A DNA stretch of 64,000 nt from Dipteronia dyeriana (taxonomy: Eukaryota; Streptophyta; Magnoliopsida; Sapindales; Sapindaceae). Position numbers and translations under genes: made by a program. The notes beneath the pieces were generated by a model. That model worked only from the letters and a program-made list of their open reading frames with translations. It ran no database searches and was not told the DNA's origin. This document shows, piece by piece, positions 33,890 through 45,441 of the stretch (the first letter of the stretch is position 1; every line of letters begins with the position of its first letter). The DNA lies in contig CM065301.1 in the NCBI GenBank assembly GCA_032871835.1, positions 17,315,291 to 17,379,290 of the forward strand. Direction: 5' to 3'.

Positions 33890-35160
33890 TTTTTCAATCA
33901 TTTCATCTTATGATAATGATGATGATGCTAGTATTTTGGCATGCTAGACTAAGTCATGTTGGACTAAATAGAATTAGTAGATTAGCCAGAGAGGGCTAAT
34001 TAAGCTCATTAGTCTAAAAGTCATACAAATTATCTAGAAAGAAAAACAACCTGAAAACCATTTTAGTAAAGGAACTAGATCTGAAATTCCATTGCAAATT
34101 AATTCATTATGACATTTGTGATAGAATGAATGTAATGCCTAGACATGAAATGTCATATCTAGTAACATTCATTAATATCTTTAGACGTCTCGGTGTGTCT
34201 AATTGATCTCCCATTAATCAAAAGCATCATATTGCTTTAGATTATTTAGAATCAATTAGATGATAAAGTTGAATCTTAAGAATAAATCGAGGATGTGAAT
34301 ATCTTTCTGAACGGTTCAAGGTATTGTTTAACAAGAAAGGTATAGAAAGATAAATAATTAATCCCAGGACTTCGTAACAAATGGTGTGGCAGAAGGAAGG
34401 AATAAAACATTGTTGGAAATGGTTAGGTCTATGATGGCGCAAATAAATATTATAATATCTTACTAGAAGATATGTTAATTGATTGCCACCTAAATGTTTA
34501 ATCTTGTACCACTAAACACTTCCACACCTTATGAGCTTTAGATAGGTATAGAACCTGGTCTGATTAATCTGCGACCCTGGGGGTATGCAAATTATGTTTA
34601 TAATCTATATCATAGAAATGAGAAAATGGATGCAAGAAGAGAAAGTGTATCTTTATTGTATACTTTATGCATTCCAAAGGACATATAAACACTGGTGTCC
34701 CATCATATGGAAATGTGGCTGAATTAGAATCACAAGATGTTATTATTTTAGAGAATGAATTTCCTAGTAGATATGGAATTGATATAAATATCTGATTTTA
34801 TATATTAGATGATCTGTGTTATTACACGATTAGAGGTAAATTGGGATCTAATTGGATCCTTCATCCCTAGTAAGAGTGGTTTACATGGATCTTCCATCCC
34901 TAATGGGAGTAGAACAGCTGTTGAATCAACCACCATGATAATTTACTAGGTAAATTGTTATCTAATTGGATCCTCTATCCCCAGTGGGAGTGGCTTACAT
35001 GGATCTTTCATCCCTCGTGGGAGTGGAATGATGGTTAAATCAATCACCATGATAATTTACTAACTCATTGAAATAATCGTAAATTTATCCCATGTCATCT
35101 ATTAGAGATTGAAATAGATGATTTTATGATTGCTTCACTTAATAGTGATTGGCCAAGTTT
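33890..35160 (+). pseudogene. Copia GAG-pre-integrase, integrase and linker, second copy
   Basis: FWHARLSHVGLNRISRLAREG (33930-33995) is the GAG-pre-integrase motif. Integrase residues follow (KLIHYDICDRMNV, then NGVAEGRNKTLLEMVRSMM near 34382-34440), then LRPWGYANYVYN and a spacer to RT containing a duplicated GGATCTTCCATCCC-like stretch (about 34890 and 35000). It is the plus-oriented partner of both neighbouring copies. Confidence 0.8.
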
Positions 35161-35264
35161 TTTATTTATTTATTTATTTAGGCTATCATTTCATCTACTA
35201 AGAAATTATGAATGAAGGCAATGAAAAAGAGATGGAGTCTAGAAAAAGTATCATGTCTGAGACT

Positions 35265-37781
35265 CTAACTTTATGTTTCATAGATTTTTGGATCCTAAGA
35301 TGAGTGGTATATTTAGTTTGTAAGATAGTTGGAAAGTATTTCTTGAAAAGAGAGAGTTATCTTTTGATGGATTGAATGCAATGTCTAGAATGTTAGAAAT
35401 GATAGGATTATATTGCTTGAATAAATGTTTATCGTATGACAAAGAAATCATAAAAAAATAAGGTTTGATTGCATAACATTTGGGGTCGACCTACACAAGA
35501 AGGGAATGAAAATTCTTCTTCAGAACAATGAATCAATACTTTCATAGTATTCTTGATCTCTTTCTTGGAAACGACTACATTAGTAAATGTATGCAATTGC
35601 CCAATATTGAAAATGTTACCATTATAATTTGGTTGAAATCCGTTATGATGATTATAACATAAGAAATAGAAAACATACAAATCTAAGTGAAAAAAGTATT
35701 CAAAATAGAAAATCAGTGTAAAAATGAAAATACATAGGTTATGATGTGAAAGACTAAATCAAAAAGAAAAATACTTTATGATTTGTAAGTGAGATGATTA
35801 AACAAAAGAAGGTGTTGGTGTTGTAGTTCACTTGTACATACATGATTTTTTTTTATTAATGAAAATATATTTGATTGATGTAAATCAAGAAAAATATAAA
35901 AAAAAAATTCTTAATTCTTCTTGTTTTTTGATGGAGGAAAACAAAAAAAAAATAAACAAAAAGTTATGATTTTTCCTTATTTTCTCTGTTATTTAATGGA
36001 GGAAAACCAAACAAATTAATAAAATTTTGATTTTATTTTTACTTTTCTTTGTTATTTGAGTGTTTGGTGTGAAATTGAAATGTTTTCGATTTTCCATTTG
36101 TTTAATATGTTTTTATTGATTAGTTTATGCTAAATAGACTAGAATTGTTTTAATGCAGTTTTTGATTGCTTACTGTAATGGTATTAATGAAGTTATTCTT
36201 CAAGAACCATTTATTCGGCAGCAGAAATAACTTTATATTTCGTAGATTTTCGAATCCTAAGATGAGTGGTATACTTAGTTTGTGTGATAGTTGGAAAGTA
36301 TTTCTTAAAAAGGAGAGAGTTATCTTTTTATGAATTGAATGCAATGTTTAGGATGTTAGAAATGCATGTAGATATTGATAGGATTCTATTGCTTGAACAA
36401 ATGTTTACCGTATGACAAGGAGCCTGTTGAGGTGAGGTTTGATTCCATAACATTTGGAGTCGGCATACATAGGAAGAGAATGGAAATTCTTCGTAATAAC
36501 AATTAATCAATACTTTCATAGTATTCTTGAGCTCCCTCTTGGAAACGACTACAATAGTAAATGTATGCAACCGTCCAATACTAAAAATGCAACCATTATA
36601 ATTTGGTTGAAAGCCGATATGATGATTACACCATAAGAAAAAGAAAACATACAAATCTATGAGAAAAAGAGTTGAAAATAGAAAATCAATGTAAAAATGA
36701 AACTATGTTGTTTATGATATGAAAGACTAAATCAAAAAGAAAAATATGTTATGACTTGTAAATGATATGTTCAAACAAAAGAAGATTAGTGTAATAGTTC
36801 AGTTGCACACACATGATTTTTATTGATTGATGACAATAAATTTGATTGACGAAAGTCAGGAAAAATAATAAAGTTTGTATTTTTCTTGAATTTTCTTGTT
36901 TTATTATGGAGGAAAAGAAAAAAAATAAACAAAGTTATAATTTTTCTTAAGTTTCTTTGTTATTTGATGGAGGAAAAAAAAAACAAAGTTTGATTTTGTT
37001 TTACTTTTTTTTTGTTATTTGAGTGTGGGGTGAAATTGGAATGTTTTCAATTTTCCATTTGTTTTAGGCTGTTTTTATAAATTTAATATATGCAATATAT
37101 GCTAGAATTGTTTAAATGCAGTTTTTGGTTGCTTACTGTTATGGCATTAAGGATGTTATTCTTCAAGAACCACTTCTTCGGTAGCAGAAATCACTTTATG
37201 TTTCGTAGATTTTTGGATCTTAAGATTAGTGGTATATCTAGTTTTTATGATAGTTGGAAAGTATTTTTTAAAGAAGGGAGTTATCTTTTGATGAATTGAA
37301 TGCAATGTCTAGAATGTTAGAAATGCATGGAGATTTTTATAGGATTATACTTTTTGAACAAATGTTTACCGTATGGCAATGGAAGCATATTAAGATAATG
37401 TTCGATTCCGTAACATTTGGAGTTGACCTACACCAGAAGGGTATGGAAATTCTTCTTAGGGACAATGAATTAACACTTTCATAGTATTCTTGAGATCCTT
37501 CTTGTTAATGAGTACAATAGTAAATGTATGCAACCACCCAATGTTGAAAATGCTACCATTATAACTTAGTTAAGAGCCATTATGCTAATTATAACATAAG
37601 AAATAGAAAACATACAAATCTAAGAGAAAAATGAGTTGAAAGTAGAAATTTATTATAAAAATGAAAAATATGTTGGTTATGATGTGAAAGACTAAATCAA
37701 AAAGGAAAAATATATTATAACTTGTAAGTGATATGTTTAAACAAAAAAAGATGTTGGTGTAGTAGTTCACTTGCACACACA
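35265..37781 (+). repeat. 962-bp tandem repeat, three copies, with an exon-like segment
   Basis: The anchor AACTTTATRTTTC starts at 35267, 36229 and 37192, a period of 962-963 bp; copy 1 lacks its left end and copy 3 ends at the gypsy insertion. In copies 2 and 3 a TGCAG precedes an exon-like stretch reading FLIAYCNGINEVILQEP or similar. All copies then carry a degenerate coding-like block (NAMSRMLEMHGD, FDSVTFGVDLH) with stops at different places. I do not recognise the parent gene or family. Confidence 0.8.
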
Positions 37782-38189
37782 TGATGTCCCCGAGAATGAG
37801 AAGTAGAGACTCAAACTTAGTCATAGTTTGTTTAAATTGCTTTGTATAAATGGTTGTTTTACATATGGTCAACTAACTACGTAATATCCCCCCTCATCCT
37901 CCTCAAACTTAGTCATAGTTTGTTTGAATTGCTTTGTATAAATGGTTACTTTACATATGGTCAACTAACTATGTAATACTGCCCCCTCCCTCATGTTTCC
38001 CATATTTTAGTCATTAGTGTTTAGTGTTGTTAGTGGTGAAGATCGTGTGCTACCGAAGGCTTATATAAAGACCTAGAAGTTGTTTGAATGGATGAATTAA
38101 ACAATTTATTTTCTAAACAATTCTGTTTCTGAACTCTCTTCTTTTCTTCAATTTCTATTTCTTTGGTTCATCATAAAATTACCTTAACA
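37782..38189 (+). repeat. 5' LTR of the gag-only gypsy element, 408 bp
   Basis: It starts TGATGTCCCC and ends CCTTAACA. A 92-bp segment starting TCAAACTTAG is duplicated in tandem (37811 and 37903), which explains most of its extra length over the 3' LTR. TATATAAAG near 38061 is a likely TATA box. A putative primer site, TTGGTTCCATTG, follows at 38192. Confidence 0.85.
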
Positions 38190-38271
38190 AATTGGTTCCA
38201 TTGATTCATGAAACGAGAGCAATGCTGAGTTTCGGAACGAAGTCAGTGAAATCTTAACTCATCATGAATCT

Positions 38272-39300
38272 AGCTTTGATCACCTAAACTGTAAACCTCA
38301 CTCAAGTTAATGCAACCATCCAAACCATCATGACCAACCTTCAGGCCTTGCATGTTAACCATAACAGCAACACGACCGAGAGAGAATTCAACCCATTTGC
38401 ATCATTCGAAACATCTCTATGTTCCAATGTTAAACAACCTATCATCCCCACCAATCACATCCCACTTGACTATAACAATACCCAGCTGAAGCTCTCATTT
38501 CCAATTTGGCGGCGACGATCCAAAGAGGTGGATCTATAAGGCTAAACAATACTTTGATTTCAAGAATATTGTTGCGGTCCTACGGATCAACATGTGCAAT
38601 TGGCCTCCTTTCACTTGGACAAAATCGCTCTTTAATGGCACTGTTGTTTGACAAAATTCGAAGGCCCTCAGACAAGGACGGAATTCACACAAGTTATCTT
38701 GCTCCGTTTCGGACTTGCAAACTATGTTTCTCTGTTTCAGACCTACAGACTATGAAGATCCATTGGAAGCCTTAGCTCACCTCAAACAAACCTCAACTGT
38801 GGCAGCTTATCAAGAAGCTTTCAAAAGACTTTCCCACAAAGTTGACAACCTTCCTGAAAATTTTCTAATAGGTTGTTTTATTACAGGACTTCAGGATGAA
38901 ATTTGCTTAGACGTAAAAATTAAACAACCAAAGACGCTAGCAGACAGGATAGAAGTGGCACGACTCATTGAGGAGCGAAACCAATTACAACAGAAGATTA
39001 GCCTTTCGGACTACACACCAGTAATTACACCAAGCCCAACACCCATGGATTCATCACCTGGAATTCTCGGACCACCACTAAGCAATAAAAGGAATCATCC
39101 CCACCCCATTTGGTTTCGACTCATCACAAACCAATAGGCCTAAGAACAACGCGAGAAGAGACTCTGTTACTATTCCGACAGAAAATTCTTACCAGGTCAT
39201 CACAGTCAAACACCACAGTTATTCATGATTGAAGACATTCACCTTCCACTGAACAACGACCACATTAACGAAGATGTCCAATTTCATCCTTGTAGGCAAT
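38272..39300 (+). pseudogene. Gypsy gag remnant
   Basis: Three short frames join into one gag-like protein. They include KLSFPIWRRRSKE (38490-38530), then LEALAHLKQTSTVAAYQEAF, LPENFLIGCFITGLQDEI and LADRIEVARLIEERNQL (38760-38990), the retrotransposon gag core. Beyond 39137 another frame reads CYYSDRKFLPGHH and PQLFMIEDIHL, the zinc-knuckle region with its second Cys changed to Ser. Frameshifts near 38515 and 38730 and a stop at 39135 break it. Confidence 0.85.
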
Positions 39301-39322
39301 GATGATTTTAAAGGGTGGGGAA

Positions 39323-39625
39323 TGATATGTCTCCAAGAATTCCATGTACCTGACTTAGTTATAGTTTGCTTGAATTGCTTTGTATAAATGTGGGCTTTAC
39401 ATGTGGTCCACTATGTAATATTACCCCCATAATTCCCCATATTTTGGGCATTAGTGTTTAGTGTTGTTAATGGTGAATATCGTGTGTTACCAAAGGCTTA
39501 TATAAAGGCCTGAAGTTGTTTGAATGAATGAGTTAGACAAATTATTTCCCAGACAATTCTCTTTCTGAACTCTCTTATTCTCCTCAATATATATTTCTTT
39601 GATTCGTCACAAAATTACCTTAACA
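39323..39625 (+). repeat. 3' LTR of the gag-only gypsy element, 303 bp
   Basis: It starts TGATATGTCTCC directly after the purine tract AAAGGGTGGGGAA and ends CCTTAACA. It has one copy of the 92-bp segment doubled in the 5' LTR. The two LTRs differ at many other positions, so the insertion is old. Confidence 0.85.
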
Positions 39626-40860
39626 CATAATGCTTATATGAATTCTATTTCTTCTTTGATTAAGAAAAGTATGGGATTTGGTTTGAATGCTTTCAAAACC
39701 ATTTTGATGTTTGGATTTGACATGATATCTTGCTAGCTGTTTGTCATTACTTGTAATGTGCTATAGTCAACGCTTTCATACACCCACATTTTTTGAATCC
39801 CTTATTAACATACTTGAGTTACATTATATGTATCTCATTATTACGCCTCTTTCTCATTTTTAGTATATCTTTTTTTCTTAGGTAACATGTTAGGAGGAGG
39901 TCTCCTTTGCCTACCCATTACAAAAAGGGGAGAAGAATAACATGTTGTCTTGATATCTCACGTGTTTTTGTTGTTTTAGAAAAATTGATTGTATTGTATA
40001 ACTCTATGATGTTCTTGATTGCAAGAGATTGGAGACCAATTCAAAGATGAATTAAATTTAAATTATATAGTATCTGTCCGTTAAACTTATACATATTTAT
40101 TTCTGTTGGCTTAATTGGTTTGTAAACATTCTTTATAACGTACTAACAATCAACACAAACATAATAATCCTTAAATGAACCGGAAGAAAATATATTTATT
40201 TATCGTATTACTTTTAAGTTTTTTTTTTTTTGAAATAGTAATTACAAGTTTTCCACGGTGACAAAAAATGCATATAAGTATAGTTTTATTTTGATAATGT
40301 CAAGTGATCAATGTTTACAAAGTTATAAATATAAAACCATTAAATTCTATCATATGTAATGTACGAATCATATGATTTAGTTTCATTACAAAAGGCATTT
40401 TAAGAACTACTTATATTGAACTATTTTTTTTAGATGTTCCTTCATAATTTTAGTTTTCTTTTTTATTTTACGTTTTAGAACGTAGTTCTACTTATATCGT
40501 GGAACAATTTATTTTCTAACTCTTATTCTCCTTCTCGTTATATTATTCTTTTTTTTTTCTGTGTATGCACGCCTTATCGCCTACAACATGATAATTATTT
40601 TGAATATTTGAATCTTTAACATTGGACCCATTTCCTTTAATAATAATAATAATAACTTTTTTGTATCCTGGTGTCAGTATTTTTAAGGGTGTACTTAGTA
40701 AATATTTAAATTTTAAATTTAACTAATGGTTTTATCGTGTATTTGGGTGTAGAATTTGTAGATAGTACTATAGTAGCGATGATCATTTTAATTTTTAAGT
40801 GTCAAGTGTCAACAATGTCATCCAAAAAAAAAGATCCCTTTAAATGTGGTGATATAGTTA
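39626..40860. other. AT-rich intergenic DNA
   Basis: No gene or repeat boundary was recognised. Confidence 0.5.
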
Positions 40861-41325
40861 TGAAGATGGCCCTTTGATTTGGATTGTTTCTGTTATTGGG
40901 CCTGCAATGTCAGCTGACACATAAAAGCGAGTAAACCTTTGTAAGGTACATGAGCGAGTAGAGAAGAGAGTTTCTTGTGGAACAGTAAGAGATAAAATAG
41001 CCAGTGGCGTTTAAGTACCTTTTCTTTTTTCTTTTTTCTTTTTTCTTTTCATTTTGAGTTTAATTCTATTTCTTCTTCATTTTTAAACATGACCAATACC
41101 TCCTTCACCTAAACTCTTTCACAATAATGTAAGTAAAAAAAAATCTATATGTGTTTATCGATTTGCATTTTATTTTGTTTATGTTTAATTTTGGCTGTTT
41201 ACGTTATTGTTTATTCATTTTTTGTTGGGTTTGGCGGTTCAATATAGGTGGAAGAATTTGGAAGGAGATCTGGTGAACCCGATCAGTGATCATATGCAAG
41301 ATCATGATGGCCTTTGAATTTAAAG
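40861..41325 (+). promoter_or_regulatory. Possible promoter and 5' non-coding exon of the exonuclease gene
   Basis: TTGGGCCTGC near 40896 resembles a plant GGGCC promoter element. A candidate splice donor, TTTAAAG|GTACG, lies at 41325/41326. The acceptor TTTATTGCAG ends at 45436, six bases before the ATG of the first coding exon, implying that the 5' UTR is spliced. A 7-codon upstream ORF (ATG at 41304) may lie in the leader. The donor and exon start are guesses from motifs. Confidence 0.3.
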
Positions 41326-43009
41326 GTACGATGATACGTGTTGCACATGATCACATGATCAAATTGATGAGAATTTTAATTTTCAATATCTTGGCGCTTT
41401 TTTTTTTGTTTTTTTAATCCTACATTAGATAGGTTTTGATTGGTTTGATTTGTTTGTTGCTTTCTAAATTTTGTTTAATTTGTAGTGTATAATGGTGGAG
41501 ATATTGATAAGTATATGGTTGTTGGAGGTGAGATGTAGTACTTTTGCTACAATTAGGTTAACGGATTTGGAGGATGAAAGAGGTGTTTAGTTGTTGATTG
41601 TGCTTTATCAGGAAGAATTGGAGAATAGGATGCCATTTTTGAAACTTTTCGGTCTGAAGTTTCAGCCTTTGTCGTTTCTGGCCATATAGATTTTATATTG
41701 TTTCGAGCCTTTCAATTTTGGGCAAGTTACTCCAGCTCTGAGAGGAGTATTTAGTGGAATGAATGTTAAACAACGATCCATTGAGGATTAGCAAAACCCT
41801 GCTTAATAATTCTGGTTTTAGAAGTTGAGAATTGGTACAGCTGCTTTGGTTGATTTGTGTTTTTCATGCATTTGAGTGATTTAGGTAGGAGTAAACGCAA
41901 TAATTTGATTCCCAGAATGCTTAAGAAAGAGGCAAATTCCTACTCTGGAATATGAGTTTTAATGAATGAATGCTTTCATTGTTGAAATTTCTGATTGTCT
42001 TGACTGTTCCACACTTCATCCTAGTTTGTCTTTAGTGCTTACAAGCTACGAGACAACACCAATGAAGTTTGTTATCCCAATTTTTAGTGTCTACCAAATA
42101 AAACTGTAATAACAATAGTAGTTAAAACTGGTTTTGGTTGTAGGTTTTCTATAAAGAAAAGTAGCTTATAGGGAAGGTAAATTTAATATAGATGTATTTT
42201 TAGGAATATCAAGTTGTTATAGAAGAAGCTTGATCAAGCTGGAGGAATTTTTTCTTATGTTTTTTATGATCTTGCAACTTTCGAGTCATGGGAATCTAGA
42301 GAATAGCTTGAGTGTCATAACTATTGATGTAAACTTTCTAATTGAGCTAGACCTTGTACTATGCGAGCGTTACCATCTTGCAAAATAATTTTTGTCTTAC
42401 AAACACAGAAACATGCAAACTGTGCATACGGTAACATTTGTGAGAAATGAAATCTTGAAGAAGTGAAGTTTTTTTTCCATCAACAATACTATTTGAAGTC
42501 TTTAAGAAGTTTTCAGTGTTTACAAAACTCAACTTTGAATAAAATACTTCTTATTTTCAATCCCTCAAAAGTATAATTGAAAATATGGACTCTGGAGGGT
42601 GGAGGTCAATCTTCTTAACTCTCTCTTATTTCTCTCTTCTAGTAGCTTGTTTGAGTCTCTCTTGAATTCTTAAATGGGTCTGTTTGGTGGCGATATCAAC
42701 ACTTGACAATGTTTTCCCAATTGATAATTTTTGCATTTATGTCAGAGTATAATTTCCGTTCATCTTCTTTAGTTATGATTGTTTGAAGGACGTAACACTT
42801 GCCATTTTTTAAACATTCCTTTTCCTTTCATTGTCTTGAAGATGGAAAACCTGATTATGAGTTAAGTGGTTCAAAAGTTGCCACGTTATTTTATCTCTTA
42901 TTTTGGATTTAGTATTGGACCAGTTTTTATCTTTTGCTCATAAAATGCTTTTATTTCATAGTTGTGTTACCAGTTGCATTTTTAAATCTTAGAAATAAAA
43001 TACAATTTC

Positions 43010-43540
43010 TTGATGATCTCCTCGAAAAGAATAGAAGGAATGACCCTGCCTCGTAATTGGTGCATCATGTGCAAAAGCTATCCTGAATCTTTTGTCCTTG
43101 TGGTGCAAAATGTTTCAAGTAGCTCACTTCAATTGGGCTGTGAAAATGTGTAAGGATGGCACTCTTTTGGGTGCCATGGAGTGAAGGAACAAAAGAATTT
43201 GGATTTCAAAGGAGACGCGGTAGAGGCCATTGTGGGCATCTATAACTTTTGATTTTAAGTTTGTTCACCCTTTTTTTCATTATTCACAATTGTAAGCTGC
43301 ACTGTTGTTAAGGTTTTGGTTTGGAGTCCTTTTTGTATCTTTTGTTATTTTAGGGCTCTTTTGCATGTCTTCCTCCTTTTGGTCTTTTGGATTTGTCCCC
43401 TTTTTAGGGAACTTTTTGCTTGTCCTCCGCCCATTTTTTTTTTTGTTTTTGGTTTGTCCCCTTTTTAGTGCCCTTGTGTTTTCTTTTGTGGACTGCTTAC
43501 ACCTCCTTGTAAATCTTTTTCTTTTGTTAATAATATTCTC
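43010..43540 (+). mobile_element. LINE (L1-type) 3' remnant
   Basis: Translation near 43050-43110 gives NWCIMCKSYPES, the Cys-containing start of the zinc-binding domain that ends plant L1 ORF2. VPWSEGTKEF and a T-rich 3' tail follow. It would lie in the 5' UTR intron of the exonuclease gene. The hydrophobic ORF at 43305-43718 is T-rich LINE tail, not a membrane protein. Confidence 0.5.
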
Positions 43541-44447
43541 TTGCAAAACCATTTCTAGAAACAGTTTTGTTGAAGATACTGAATGCACCCTTAATGACCT
43601 AAAATTTGAGTGGATTTGTTGTTTAGTGATCATGTCATTTTCTTGGATGCCTATGGACAAGTCTTTCAATCGAAGTTTGAAGAGAGATCATTGGACAAAA
43701 ATTCTAGACAACAAATGAAGCAACATTATGTTGTCAAATTCAAGTCACCTTTTTTCAGTTTGAGAAAAGTAAAAATAAATAGAGAAAACTAGTATTAGTT
43801 GATGACATGGTTTTGTGAAGGTGGATAAAGGATTCTTTGATGATTGATAAAGGCAACACTATGTTCATTAGAAATCTTCTTCAACTGCTTTTGATGCAGC
43901 TGAGTGGTGTAAATTATAGTTGATATTCCATTTTTTAGAGCTGAGCATACTAGTAAGATAATAGTATGCCATCGATTATCAACTAGGATCAATCCCAAAA
44001 GGCTTTGTGAATTTTGAAGTGAAAATTTGTGAACAATTCATTAGAATTTTTTAGTACCTTTTTTTTCCTTATATCCATGCAATTCTTAATTAACAATCAA
44101 GAAATCTCCTTAAGCAAACATTTATGAAGGGGAAAAAATGTATATATATATGTATAGGCCCACATGCTCAAAAACAAAAATAATTCTTAGATCAAGGCTG
44201 TATAAGTGGTACTTCTGAAATCTCAGCTAAAGTATGTTTTCGTACTAATAAATATTTGGCTTGTGATGCATATATAGCATCCTTGAAGTCATGGAACAAA
44301 TTGGGGTGTGTTTGGGATAGTTTTTCAAGTAGAACTTTTACTATTAGATCTTTTAATAGAGCTTTTATAAAATAGAACTTTAAACAAAAAGCTTAATGTT
44401 GTTTGGTTGTCAAATAAAAGATTACTTTTAAATTTATAGATGGTTTG

Positions 44448-44450
<3 letters not shown>

Positions 44451-44509
<59 letters not shown>
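44451..44509. repeat. (AC)n microsatellite, 59 bp
   Basis: An uninterrupted AC repeat of 29.5 units, likely to be length-polymorphic. It lies in the inferred 5' UTR intron. ORFs across it on the minus strand (poly Val-Cys) are artefacts. Confidence 0.97.
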
Positions 44510-44510
<1 letters not shown>

Positions 44511-45441
44511 GTACTTTTGATAGTAATAAATAAAAAGGCATAGGCTGGAATATGTTAAATATAATAAGGGTATAAGGTAATTTATTTCTTGTAAAAACAC
44601 TAAAAAAAAGTGTTTTGCAGAAGCTAGTAGACATAAAAGAGCTTTTTTAATATTAAAAAGGTTTTTCTCAAGTTGATGCCAAACAACAAAAAGAAATTTT
44701 TTTGAATAGCTTTTGACATTAAAAATGTGCATTTGGCTAGTATGTATACCATACCAAATTACCGATCACACTCTTAGGGTCTTCGGGTTGGTTGTGGCTG
44801 AAGTATTTGTTAGTAAAGGCTATTTGGCATTTTGAGGTTTTGAAGTATGGATGCTGTTTAAAAGGATCAAACATTGGGCAATCGAAGGATATTGTTGATT
44901 TGTGATAGGAAGAACAAGGATTGAGATTTTAATATACATAAGATATTTATTAAGGAAAGCTAAAGTTACAAGTTGCATTATTGTAGTAAAGAAAAAGCTA
45001 TTTCTTGGCCTTGCAATTAATCAAATAACTGAAAACATCAAATATATCTACTAAATTGAATGTTGTAGTTCCATGGATAGTGCTTGTGCCACCGTATGGA
45101 TAACTATTACTAAAATAGTATTTTAAATTATACCTTCAACAATAGCTAGTGACAACATATCAAAACTCAACTTATATACTAATCAACAATTAATAGTAGT
45201 TTATGACAACTTGACCATGAAGGGATTCCTTTTTTTTTTTTCGAAATAAACTTCATTATGCACTAGTGGTTTATTACATAATTCACTAGGTTTGTTATGT
45301 TAAAAAGGTTGCATGAATTTTTAGATCTGAACACATGTTACTCACCTAGGGTCTGGTTTCATTTTCTTGCTGTGCTCCTTGGAATATACTTTTTTTTTTT
45401 AAAAGGTTTTAGTTGCATATTCGCCGTTTATTGCAGAAACA

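Larger units (their letters stand above)
37782..39625 (+). mobile_element. Gag-only Ty3/gypsy element with both LTRs, 1.84 kb
   Basis: LTRs lie at 37782-38189 and 39323-39625. Between them are only gag remnants and a purine tract; protease, RT, RNase H and integrase are absent. This is the plan of a TR-GAG-type non-autonomous element or of an internal deletion. The target duplication is unclear because the left flank is a CA repeat. Confidence 0.85.

Noticed and set aside
43305..43718. 137-residue hydrophobic ORF that looks like a membrane protein
   Set aside because: The sequence is T-rich LINE tail, so any frame gives Phe and Leu; no start context or domain supports a gene.
44325..44732. 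Minus-strand ORFs with poly Val-Cys
   Set aside because: They come from the AC microsatellite and its AT-rich flanks.
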